Part shown: piece after piece, positions 8,828 to 16,180 of the stretch
How the letters are laid out: each line of letters opens with the position of its first letter
How positions within the stretch are numbered: the stretch's first letter is position 1
Assembly: GCA_030625995.1 (NCBI GenBank)
Contig: DAOUPU010000017.1
Location: 1 to 23,670, forward strand
Reading direction: 5' to 3'
From: Flavobacteriaceae bacterium
GTDB lineage: Bacteria > Bacteroidota > Bacteroidia > Flavobacteriales > Flavobacteriaceae
Length of the DNA: 23,670 bases
Translations under genes and position numbers: made by a program
The notes under the pieces: model-generated
Databases searched by the model: none
Seen by the model: the letters and a program-made list of their open reading frames with translations, nothing else
Told to the model about the DNA's origin: nothing

Positions 8828-8850
8828 TTTAAATTCTCCTATTCCAAATT

Positions 8851-8858
8851 CAAAGATA
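8851..8858 (-). promoter_or_regulatory. Weak candidate -7 element upstream of hemE
   Basis: The minus strand reads TATCTTTG, matching TAnnTTTG, about 130 bp before the hemE start. No -33 element is seen at the usual distance. If real, it would give hemE and perhaps hemN an internal promoter. Confidence 0.25.
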
Positions 8859-8992
8859 ATTTCTAACAATTTGGATACTGTTTTTTTGCTTTGTAAATTT
8901 CTTAAAACTATAATTTATTCATCCGTCTTTCTCTCCGTCAAATTCATGCCCAATCAAGAGGAGCACATGCTCTTCCCATAAATACTTTAGTT

Positions 8993-10282
8993 TTATATTT
9001 TTGCGAGACTTTGCATTGCGATGGCAATAGCTTTCTCTGTTTTTTCCAAATCCTTTTCCGAAAATTTTGTAGACAAAAACCAAGCTTCAAATTGTGAAGG
9101 AGGTAAAAACACCCCATTTTCGATCATTTTCCAAAAAAATATTTTAAACTTTTTAGTATCGCTGGATTGTGCGGTTTTAAAATCAACTACTTTTTTACTC
9201 GTAAAAAATGGGTTTATCATAGATCCAAATCTATTTACCTGTAAATCAATTCCATTTTCTTTAGCCTCTTTTAACAATATTTTTTCTAAACGCTTCGCTA
9301 TTATTTCAAATTTTTTGAATGGATCTTTTTTCTTAAGAACTTTCAAGGTCTCAATGCCACATGCCATAGCAATAGGATTTCCGGATAAAGTACCTGCCTG
9401 ATACATTTCACCCAATGGTGCTACCATTTCCATAATTTCATTCCTGGCTCCATAGGCTCCAACTGGAAAACCACCTCCTATTATTTTTCCCAGGCATGTG
9501 ATATCTGCTTCCACTCCTAATATCTCCTGAGCCCCACCAAACTTAGAACGAAATCCCGTCATCACTTCATCCGCAATTAATAAAATTTCATTTTCTTTAG
9601 CAAGTTCACTTAATTCTTTTAAAAAATTATTCTGAGGAAGTACCACACCCATATTTCCTCCAATGGGTTCAATAATAATAGCTGCAATATCTTTATTCCT
9701 GATTATGTGTTTTCTTACGCTGTCTAAATTATTATATTCAGCAATCAATGTGTTTTTTACTGCATCTTCTGGGACTCCTGCACTACCCGGCAAACTCAGA
9801 GTTGCCAGACCGGAACCTGCAGCAACCAATAAAGCATCAGAATGACCGTGATAACAACCTGAAAATTTGATAATCTTATCTTTTCCCGTAAAAGCTCTTG
9901 CCAAACGAATGGCACTCAATACAGCCTCCGTTCCGGAATTCACAAAACGAACCTTATCCATACCGGGAAAGGCATTGCAAACTAATTTGGCTAACCTGAT
10001 CTCATTTTTTGTCGTAGCACCAAATGTATATCCTTTTTTTAGTGCTTTTTTAATAGCTTTTTCAACTTTTTTATTTCTGTGCCCCAATATCATTGGGCCA
10101 TAAGAGAGAACAAAATCAATATACTCATTGCCATCTACATCATAAATTTTGCTTCCTCCCGCCCTATCAATAAATAAAGGGACACCACCAACAGATTTAA
10201 ATGCTCTGACCGGTGAATTTACCGCTCCTACCAAATGCTTTAACCCTTTGGTATACAATGCAATCGATTTTTCTAAGTTCAT
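8993..10282 (-). CDS. hemL: Glutamate-1-semialdehyde 2,1-aminomutase
   Basis: This 429-residue PLP enzyme has the standard family length. It moves the amino group of glutamate-1-semialdehyde to make 5-aminolevulinate, the second step of the C5 pathway. Visible motifs are NSPVRAFKSVGG near the N-terminus, FVNSGTEAVLSAIRLARA (PLP phosphate binding), SGCYHGHSD, IADEVMTGFR with the cofactor-contacting aspartate, and CLGKIIGGGFPVGAYG, whose lysine (about residue 265) forms the Schiff base with PLP. With HemA it shows that this organism uses glutamyl-tRNA and not glycine for heme. It follows hemB by 48 bp and probably belongs to the same transcript. A GAGCA/TGCTC stem-loop lies about 20-40 nt after its stop codon but lacks a T-run. 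Confidence 0.97.
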   Translation of the reverse strand: MNLEKSIALYTKGLKHLVGAVNSPVRAFKSVGGVPLFIDRAGGSKIYDVDGNEYIDFVLSYGPMILGHRNKKVEKAIKKALKKGYTFGATTKNEIRLAKLVCNAFPGMDKVRFVNSGTEAVLSAIRLARAFTGKDKIIKFSGCYHGHSDALLVAAGSGLATLSLPGSAGVPEDAVKNTLIAEYNNLDSVRKHIIRNKDIAAIIIEPIGGNMGVVLPQNNFLKELSELAKENEILLIADEVMTGFRSKFGGAQEILGVEADITCLGKIIGGGFPVGAYGARNEIMEMVAPLGEMYQAGTLSGNPIAMACGIETLKVLKKKDPFKKFEIIAKRLEKILLKEAKENGIDLQVNRFGSMINPFFTSKKVVDFKTAQSSDTKKFKIFFWKMIENGVFLPPSQFEAWFLSTKFSEKDLEKTEKAIAIAMQSLAKI

Positions 10283-10330
10283 TTTAAATGAATATTTGTT
10301 ATTTGTTTAATTGTTGGTCGAATGAACACA

Positions 10331-11305
10331 TTAACGTAGTAATACTTTTGCTACTTCCTTTGCAAAATAGGTAATAATGATATCTGCTCCTGCCCGTTTC
10401 ATGGAAAGCAGGCTTTCCATCATCACCTTCTCTCCATCGATCCAACCTTTCTCTGATGCCGCTTTGATCATAGCGTATTCACCACTTACATTATAGCACG
10501 CTATTGGGCGGTCAAAATTATTTTTTAGATCTCTAATAATATCCAGGTAAGAAAGTGCTGGTTTTACCATTAAAATATCAGCTCCTTCCTGATCGTCAAA
10601 TGTTGCTTTTCGCAATGCTTCATCTCTGTTAGATGCATCCATCTGATAAGATTTTCTATCCCCAAAACTAGGTGCTGAATCAGCGGCATCGCGAAAAGGA
10701 CCATAATAAGATGATGCGTACTTAACTGAGTATGCCATTATAGGAATATGGGTAAACCCTGTATTATCAAGAGCCTCACGAACAGTTAAAACCGTACCGT
10801 CCATCATCCCGGAAGGTGCTATCATATCTGCACCAGCTTTTGCGTGAGAGATGGTTTGCTTTGCAATATTCATCAGAGTTGTATCATTGTCAACATAGTC
10901 CGCGTTGTTTCCATGATGAATAATACCACAATGACCATGAGAGGTATATTCACAAAAACAAACATCCGTAATTACATACAAATCAGGATAGTTCTTCTTT
11001 ATAAATCGAATTGCCTCTTGAATAATCCCATTATCGTTCCATGTTTCAGATCCCTGCTCATCTTTATGTACAGGAATACCGAAAAGTATTACGGATGGAA
11101 TTTTGAGGGCAGTGATCTCATCTAATTCAGAACTAATTCTATCTAACGAAAACCTCTTTATTCCAGGCATGGACACAATTTCATTTTCAATATTCTTACC
11201 TTCCTCTATAAATAATGGGTAGATCAGATCATCAATAGTTACATGATTTTCTCTCACCAAACGGCGAATATTTTCCGATTTCCTAAGTCTTCTCGTTCTA
11301 TTCAT
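10331..11305 (-). CDS. hemB: Delta-aminolevulinic acid dehydratase (porphobilinogen synthase), Zn-type
   Basis: This 324-residue protein condenses two 5-aminolevulinates into porphobilinogen. The two Schiff-base lysines are visible: K195 in AYSVKYASSYYGPFRDAA and K248 in MVKPALSYLDI. The metal site reads D-V-C116-F-C118-x7-C126 in DVCFCEYTSHGHCG, the three-cysteine zinc signature, not the aspartate-rich Mg form. The start overlaps the end of the hemCD gene by 8 bp, a sign of tight translational coupling. Confidence 0.97.
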   Translation of the reverse strand: MNRTRRLRKSENIRRLVRENHVTIDDLIYPLFIEEGKNIENEIVSMPGIKRFSLDRISSELDEITALKIPSVILFGIPVHKDEQGSETWNDNGIIQEAIRFIKKNYPDLYVITDVCFCEYTSHGHCGIIHHGNNADYVDNDTTLMNIAKQTISHAKAGADMIAPSGMMDGTVLTVREALDNTGFTHIPIMAYSVKYASSYYGPFRDAADSAPSFGDRKSYQMDASNRDEALRKATFDDQEGADILMVKPALSYLDIIRDLKNNFDRPIACYNVSGEYAMIKAASEKGWIDGEKVMMESLLSMKRAGADIIITYFAKEVAKVLLR

Positions 11306-12878
11306 AATATTGATTTACCATTTTTATTACGCTCTCGATCGTCGGTAATTTAGCCTCTTCTACTTTTTTAAAGTGTTTCCTAGCCTCAAAAGCTGTTGTG
11401 CTCCCTATACAAAAAGCCACAGCATCTAAATTTTTATTATCAACAAGATAACTTTCAATACCTGACGGGCTATAAAATAATATTCCATCGAACTCATCAT
11501 CAAATTTCCTCGTATTCAACAATGTTCTATAGACTTCAATTTCATTAACGGTTATATCATTTTTAGCCAGGAACTCGGTTAGTTCTTCTCTTTTTTTATT
11601 TCCACAAAAAAAAGTTATTTCTTGAATATCCTTTTGTCTTACAAGATACTTTGCCAGGTCCTTTGCCGTATTTTCAACATGGGTCACCTCTGAAATTTGC
11701 CTTTGAATTTTTCTTTTTGTTCTGCGTCCAACACAATAAATATTCTTAAACGATAATTCCGCCCGGGAGAAATTCTGCAGTAAGGCCTCCACTCCATTCT
11801 GGCTCGTAATTACCACATTTTCAATAGAATTTTTGATCAAATTTGATTTCAATCGATTGTATCTGATCGAGATAAAATCGCTCATTTTAAATCCTATGTC
11901 TTTCTTAAAGAGATCCGTTTGCGGAGTTGCTAATTCTTTGGTGGACAGAATATTTATTTTCTTTTTATCTTCAATAATCATCTCCAACATCATTTTTTTA
12001 CCTCCACGAATAAGAACATCTCTGGCACATCCCTTTCCTATATCTTTAAAATCGGAGACATAATAGTCGTTAGCAATCAATATTTTTTGTTTTCCATCCA
12101 AACTAAACAATGCACCTCTAAAAACAATTCTCTCCTCTTTAATATAAGCTACTGCACCAATTGGTGCGCTACACCCACCTTCTAAAGTATTCAAAAAATC
12201 GCGCTCTACATAAGCACAAATTTCTGTTTCCTCATGATTGAGCTCTTTACAAATTGCTACAGTTTCTTCGTCACTTTTTAAAGCTGTTACCATTACAATA
12301 CCTTGAGCCGGCGCCGGTACCATCCAGCCTAGTTTTACATGACTATCCGGAACTAATTTGAGTCGCTGTAATCCAGCATCAGAAAAAATTGCACCATTCC
12401 ATTCATTCTTTTCAAGCTTGTTTAAACGAGTGTTTACATTTCCACGTAAACCAACTATAGTGTGTGTAGGATAGCGGTGTAACCATTGTGCTTTACGTCT
12501 GAGGCTACCTGTTGCAATAATAGCTTTTTCTTGAGCTAAAAATTCTTCATTTCCCTTAAAGACCAAAATATCATTATATCCTCCTCGTTTTAAAACTGCC
12601 ACTTGAATTATATCATCCGGCAAAACCGTTGGAACATCCTTCATGGAATGTACGGCAATATCAATACTTCCATTCAATAGTGCAATATCTAAATTTCTTG
12701 TAAAAACTCCTGTAATTCCAAGCTCATAAAGAGGTTTGTCAAGATCTAGATCGCCCTGAGTATCAATTTTAACAATTTTGGTCACCATGCCTAAATCGAT
12801 GAGGCCTTGTGAAACCATGTTTGCCTGCCATAGTGCCAACTCACTGGAACGAGTTCCAATTCTAATTACTTTTCCCAT
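11298..12878 (-). CDS. hemC: Bifunctional hydroxymethylbilane synthase / uroporphyrinogen III synthase fusion
   Basis: This 526-residue protein is much longer than HemC alone (about 300-310). Residues 1-300 are porphobilinogen deaminase: IGTRSSELALWQA at the N-terminus, D81 in HSMKDVPT as the catalytic aspartate, TGSLRRKAQ, and C236 in EGGCSAPIGA as the dipyrromethane-cofactor cysteine. Residues about 306-526 match the loosely conserved HemD fold: VVITSQNGVEALL, then IYCVGRRTKRKI, TAKDLAKYL, and FYSPSGIESYL followed by CIGSTTAFEARK. The product would polymerise porphobilinogen and then close the ring as the type III isomer on one polypeptide, which limits loss of the unstable linear tetrapyrrole. 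HemC-HemD fusions are known elsewhere (for example in Leptospira). I see no frameshift or stop in the joint, so this is a true fusion. It lies 13 bp after hemA. Confidence 0.95.
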   Translation of the reverse strand: MGKVIRIGTRSSELALWQANMVSQGLIDLGMVTKIVKIDTQGDLDLDKPLYELGITGVFTRNLDIALLNGSIDIAVHSMKDVPTVLPDDIIQVAVLKRGGYNDILVFKGNEEFLAQEKAIIATGSLRRKAQWLHRYPTHTIVGLRGNVNTRLNKLEKNEWNGAIFSDAGLQRLKLVPDSHVKLGWMVPAPAQGIVMVTALKSDEETVAICKELNHEETEICAYVERDFLNTLEGGCSAPIGAVAYIKEERIVFRGALFSLDGKQKILIANDYYVSDFKDIGKGCARDVLIRGGKKMMLEMIIEDKKKINILSTKELATPQTDLFKKDIGFKMSDFISIRYNRLKSNLIKNSIENVVITSQNGVEALLQNFSRAELSFKNIYCVGRRTKRKIQRQISEVTHVENTAKDLAKYLVRQKDIQEITFFCGNKKREELTEFLAKNDITVNEIEVYRTLLNTRKFDDEFDGILFYSPSGIESYLVDNKNLDAVAFCIGSTTAFEARKHFKKVEEAKLPTIESVIKMVNQYYE

Positions 12879-12891
12879 GTTTATTTGACTA

Positions 12892-14121
12892 TTATTTAAA
12901 GACCTCCTCCATTACTTGTATACTGAGATTTGCCTGTGTCCTATCATCTTTAAGATGCATTGCAAATTTAGTAACAATTTTGTTTACAAGGATTGAAGTA
13001 ATTTCTTCGGCGTGCTGGGTGTTTAAATCTTGATGCTTTTTTAAATGAAGTGAAATTGCATCTTTTTGAATGGACTCCAGTGAACTCTTTAAGGTGCTAA
13101 TTGCAGGAGTGCTTTTTCTAAATATTAACCAGTCAAAAAATTCAATTTTATATTTTTCTATTATTTGTTCTACCAGGGGAATTTCCTTTTTTCTGTTCTC
13201 AATCGTCAATTTGGTCTTTTTCGACAAAACATCCACATCAATAACCTTTTTCCCTACAATTGACTTGACATTTTTATGCACATTACGAGGAATGGATAAG
13301 TCAATAATTAGTTGTTTCTTAGAAATATCAAAATGCTTTACGCTAACAGTTGGTTTTGAGGCTCCTGTTGCAACAATAATAACATCAGATTTATGAATTT
13401 CCTTTGCTAAATTACTATGTTTTTCTGATTTCACTTCAAGCTCTTCAGCCAGTAATACAGCCTTTTGTTCATTTCTATTAATTAAGGTAATGTCGCCATG
13501 TAAATATCCGACGCTACTTTTTGCTGTGCTTTTTCCAATATTGCCCAAGCCGTATATTAAAATCTTTTTATCGGATAACTTTTCGATATGATCTTTAATG
13601 TATTGAATGGCAGCGTATGAAACAGTAGTCGTGCCGGAACTCAAGGAAGTTTTGTTCTTGACCTCTTTACTAGCCTGAAGCGAAATATTGTATAGACGCT
13701 CCAGATAAGCGTTAATTGTACCTGCCTCCTTTGCAAGTTGGAAGGCGTCCTTTAACTGTCCAACAATTTCATAATCTCCTAATATCTGACTATCCAACCC
13801 GGTGGCAATTGTAATGAAATGTTCTGCTGCTTCCCTGTTTTTATACACATAAGATACTTTGGCAAATTCCTCAACGGTTCCGTTCGAATACTTGCATAGT
13901 AACGAAATCAGTTCATAAGGATGCTTGGCAAACCCAATTAATTCTATTCGATTACAAGTGGATAAAACCATTGCACCATCCATGTTCGACTCCTTGGCTT
14001 CCAGCAATAAATTAGTTTGATTTTCCTTATTTAAACTAAAATTACTCCTAGTTGTTACATCCGCCTTTTTGTAACTTAAGCCAATTATGTAGAAAATATT
14101 TTTATTATTAGAATTCACCAT
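12892..14121 (-). CDS. hemA: Glutamyl-tRNA reductase
   Basis: This 409-residue protein reduces glutamyl-tRNA(Glu) to glutamate-1-semialdehyde with NADPH, the committed and usually rate-limiting step of heme synthesis. The catalytic cysteine is C56 in LSTCNRIEL. GLDSQILGDYEIVGQLKDAF is the family signature, and LIYGLGNIGKSTAKS is the Rossmann nucleotide-binding loop. A C-terminal dimerisation domain follows. The protein begins with a short polar extension (MVNSNNKN) before the usual start region. It is the first gene of the minus-strand hem block. The promoter about 50 bp upstream carries a CRP/FNR-like palindrome. Confidence 0.97.
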   Translation of the reverse strand: MVNSNNKNIFYIIGLSYKKADVTTRSNFSLNKENQTNLLLEAKESNMDGAMVLSTCNRIELIGFAKHPYELISLLCKYSNGTVEEFAKVSYVYKNREAAEHFITIATGLDSQILGDYEIVGQLKDAFQLAKEAGTINAYLERLYNISLQASKEVKNKTSLSSGTTTVSYAAIQYIKDHIEKLSDKKILIYGLGNIGKSTAKSSVGYLHGDITLINRNEQKAVLLAEELEVKSEKHSNLAKEIHKSDVIIVATGASKPTVSVKHFDISKKQLIIDLSIPRNVHKNVKSIVGKKVIDVDVLSKKTKLTIENRKKEIPLVEQIIEKYKIEFFDWLIFRKSTPAISTLKSSLESIQKDAISLHLKKHQDLNTQHAEEITSILVNKIVTKFAMHLKDDRTQANLSIQVMEEVFK

Positions 14122-14170
14122 TATAAAAGGTTGTATTTAATTTTATACTTTTCTTGTGTAATTAATGTTA

Positions 14171-14214
14171 CAAAGGTACTTTAGGTGATTATTTCAAAAA
14201 ATGATATTTATCAT
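14171..14214 (-). promoter_or_regulatory. hemA operon promoter with CRP/FNR-like box
   Basis: On the minus strand a TTTTTTG (-33 element, 14195-14201) is followed after 16 bp by TACCTTTG (14171-14178), a full match to TAnnTTTG. The leader to the hemA ATG would be about 45 nt. Next to the -33 element lies the palindrome ATGATATTTATCAT (14201-14214), of the form TGAT-N4-ATCA, close to the FNR consensus TTGAT-N4-ATCAA. Its centre is 33.0 bp from the centre of the -7 element, which places it near -41, the class II activator position. A second -7-like TATATTTG lies further upstream at 14233-14240 but has no -33 partner. Confidence 0.65.
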
Positions 14215-14361
14215 AACGAAATGACTTAAGTACAAATATATTTTAAATAAAAATTTGTCGTAAAAATAAAAACTTCTTTAAAGGAAGAGTGTCGTTTTGA
14301 ATAAAAAAAATAACGCTCAAAAATATTTTAATATTTACAAAATCATTTTTTGAAGAAAAGC

Positions 14362-14369
14362 TATATTTG
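14362..14369 (+). promoter_or_regulatory. Candidate -7 promoter element of hemH-hemJ
   Basis: TATATTTG is a full match to TAnnTTTG and lies 45 bp before the proposed hemH start. No good -33 TTG and no CRP/FNR-like palindrome sit at the expected distance, so hemH seems to be controlled differently from hemA. Confidence 0.45.
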
Positions 14370-14413
14370 TTCTCCTTTATAAGATTAATTATTATTCATT
14401 AAACTAGAAAACA

Positions 14414-15478
14414 TTGGATAAAAAAGGTGTTCTTTTGGTAAATTTAGGATCCCCAGATTCTACAAAAGTCAAAGATGTAAAAAAATATCTTGGCGAATTC
14501 CTTATGGATGAACGGGTTATAGATATGTCTTATTTAAAAAGGTTATTTCTAGTCAAGGGAATAATACTAAATACACGTCCAAAAAAAACGGCCGCTGCCT
14601 ATAAAAAAATTTGGCAGAAAGAAGGTTCTCCCCTTGTAGTTCTATCAGAGAAGTTTCATGAAAAGGTCTCTGAAAAGACCAACATACCTGTAACACTCGC
14701 TATGCGCTACGGAACAATGTCGATAGAAAAGGGAATTACTGAGCTAAATAATCAGGGTGTAAATCATATTTTTTTAGTACCCTTATATCCACATTATGCA
14801 ATGTCATCGTTTGAGACCGTAGAAGTAAAAGTTTTTGATATTCAAAAAAAGTTATTTCCTAAAATTAAAGTAGATACATTTCCGGTATTCTATAATGAGC
14901 CCAACTATATTAAAGCTATGTCGAATATTATAAAGAAGAATATGAAAGGCTTTAAATACGATTATATTTTATTCTCCTATCACGGTATTCCGGAGCGACA
15001 TATTAAAATAAGTGACCCCACTAAGTCCCATTGCAAGATTGATGGCACATGCTGTAATTCGCCGTCAAAGGCACATCAAACATGCTACAGGCACCAATGT
15101 TTTGAAACTACTAAGGAAATTGCAAAAAGATTAGGCTTAAAAGAAGGAGCATATGGAAATTCTTTTCAATCACGCTTACTAAGAGATCCGTGGTTAAAAC
15201 CCTATACGGATTTCGAATTTGAAAGATTGGCAAAAGAGGGTATAAAAAATCTGATAGTACTGACACCTTCATTTGTTACCGACTGTCTAGAAACTCTGGA
15301 AGAAATCGCCATTGAAGGTAAAAAACAATTTATACAGGCCGGTGGGGAAAACTATAAGCACATTCCTTGTTTAAATGATGACGACCAATGGGTTGATGTA
15401 GTTTGTAATTGGATAAAAAAATGGGAAAGCGCCCTATACGATTCCAAAAAAAGCGAAAAATTAATTTCGGAAAAATAA
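14414..15478 (+). CDS. hemH: Ferrochelatase
   Basis: This 354-residue protein inserts Fe2+ into protoporphyrin IX. The start must be TTG at 14414: an in-frame TAG lies at 14405-14407, the next methionine is inside the first domain, and the family start (M-x-KKGVLLVNLGSPDS) follows at once. Motifs seen are LGSPDS, LVPLYPHYAMSSFE, SYHGIPERH with the metal-site H190, and the signature FVTDCLETLEEIAIEG at about 287-302 with the conserved glutamate. Between H190 and FQSR there is an insertion relative to the E. coli enzyme holding five cysteines (C207, C213, C214, C224, C229). I believe this is common in Bacteroidota; whether it binds metal or an Fe-S cluster is unknown to me. It diverges from hemA and leads the hemH-hemJ pair. 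Confidence 0.96.
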   Translation: MDKKGVLLVNLGSPDSTKVKDVKKYLGEFLMDERVIDMSYLKRLFLVKGIILNTRPKKTAAAYKKIWQKEGSPLVVLSEKFHEKVSEKTNIPVTLAMRYGTMSIEKGITELNNQGVNHIFLVPLYPHYAMSSFETVEVKVFDIQKKLFPKIKVDTFPVFYNEPNYIKAMSNIIKKNMKGFKYDYILFSYHGIPERHIKISDPTKSHCKIDGTCCNSPSKAHQTCYRHQCFETTKEIAKRLGLKEGAYGNSFQSRLLRDPWLKPYTDFEFERLAKEGIKNLIVLTPSFVTDCLETLEEIAIEGKKQFIQAGGENYKHIPCLNDDDQWVDVVCNWIKKWESALYDSKKSEKLISEK

Positions 15479-15491
15479 CACCCTAAACTAA

Positions 15492-16043
15492 ATGATCTAC
15501 CTCTACATAAAATCTTTACATATAATTTTTGTAACCACCTGGTTTGCAGGTCTTTTTTATATTATCAGATTATTTATTTATTTTAAAGAAGCAGAAGAAA
15601 AGGTAGAACCTGCAAAGAGTATCCTGCAAGATCAGTATGCCTTAATGAGTAAACGATTATGGTATATTATTACCTGGCCCTCCGCAATTCTAGCTACTTT
15701 ATTTGCTGTTTGGCTACTTATTCTACAACCTTCCTGGTTAATGGCAGGTTGGATGATAATTAAACTGGCATTTGTACTTGGGCTTTTTATGTATCATTGG
15801 AGCTGCCAAATAATGTATAACCAAATAAAAAATGGTTATTTGAGTTATTCATCCTTCGGATTAAGAGTTTGGAACGAAGTAGCTACTATTATTTTATTTG
15901 CCTGTGTATTTTTGGTAGTATTAAAAAATTCATTGGGCTGGATTTTTGGCGTTGTAGGAATAGTAGGTGTTTCCGTATTGCTAATGCTCGGTATTAAATT
16001 ATATAAAAAAATAAGGACAAAAAACAGCTGGGATAACCACTAG
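15492..16043 (+). CDS. hemJ: HemJ-type protoporphyrinogen IX oxidase (CopD-like membrane protein)
   Basis: This 183-residue integral membrane protein oxidises protoporphyrinogen IX to protoporphyrin IX, the step just before ferrochelatase. It starts with YLYIKSLHIIFVTTWFAGLFYIIRLF, the conserved first helix of HemJ with H10 and the RLF turn. MSKRLWYIITWPSAIL and WMIIKLAF (K91) are further family landmarks. Four or five membrane helices are visible, with a basic tail. HemJ replaces the unrelated HemG and HemY, neither of which is present here. It lies 13 bp after hemH, so the two are co-transcribed, and the pairing supports the function. The electron acceptor of HemJ is not settled. Confidence 0.9.
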   Translation: MIYLYIKSLHIIFVTTWFAGLFYIIRLFIYFKEAEEKVEPAKSILQDQYALMSKRLWYIITWPSAILATLFAVWLLILQPSWLMAGWMIIKLAFVLGLFMYHWSCQIMYNQIKNGYLSYSSFGLRVWNEVATIILFACVFLVVLKNSLGWIFGVVGIVGVSVLLMLGIKLYKKIRTKNSWDNH

Positions 16044-16048
16044 AACCC

Positions 16049-16073
16049 GTCTCTCATCGGACTCATTTTTTTT
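16049..16073 (+). terminator. Weak candidate terminator after hemJ
   Basis: GTCT (16049-16052) can pair with GGAC (16059-16062), and a run of eight T follows at 16066-16073, just after the hemJ stop. The stem is short (4 bp, one G-U pair), so the call rests mostly on the T-run and its position. Confidence 0.3.
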
Positions 16074-16107
16074 GATCCTTCAAACCTCAGTTCCTAGTAT
16101 TTTCTAT

Positions 16108-16151
16108 ATGATAATAATCATACTCTTACTGCAATCTTATTGCTAACTTTA
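16108..16151 (+). promoter_or_regulatory. iorAB promoter with CRP/FNR-like box
   Basis: The palindrome ATGATAATAATCAT (16108-16121) has the form TGAT-N4-ATCA. Its centre lies 33.0 bp upstream of the centre of TAACTTTA (16144-16151), a 7/8 match to TAnnTTTG. There is no TTG -33 element, as expected for an activator-dependent promoter. The leader to the iorA ATG would be about 25 nt. The arrangement is identical to that upstream of hemA. Confidence 0.6.
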
Positions 16152-16180
16152 TGTCTTGTTGTAAAAATCAAAAATAGAAA

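Larger units (their letters stand above)
8732..8947 (-). pseudogene. Possible decayed small gene in the hemL-hemE gap
   Basis: In one minus-strand frame an ATG (8945-8947) is followed by 10, 32 and 28 codons separated by two TAA stops, then a terminal TAA at 8729-8731. The translated segments look protein-like (for example KKTVSKLLEIIFEFGIG and LQYKKLINWLITIFKDGEK). I recognise no family. In sequence this AT-rich, open segments of about 30 codons also arise by chance, so this is a weak call. Confidence 0.15.

Noticed and set aside
9021..9401. A 126-codon plus-strand frame inside hemL
   Set aside because: It is antisense to a well-conserved gene, is serine- and phenylalanine-rich as expected for the reverse of AT-rich coding DNA, and matches no family I know.
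13070..13396. A 108-codon plus-strand frame inside hemA
   Set aside because: It is antisense to the conserved glutamyl-tRNA reductase and has no promoter or family resemblance.
16069..16084. TTGATCCTTCAA upstream of iorA as an FNR box
   Set aside because: The half-sites are too close (TTGA-N4-TCAA, not TTGAT-N4-ATCAA). The better box at 16108-16121 has the spacing shared with the other promoters.
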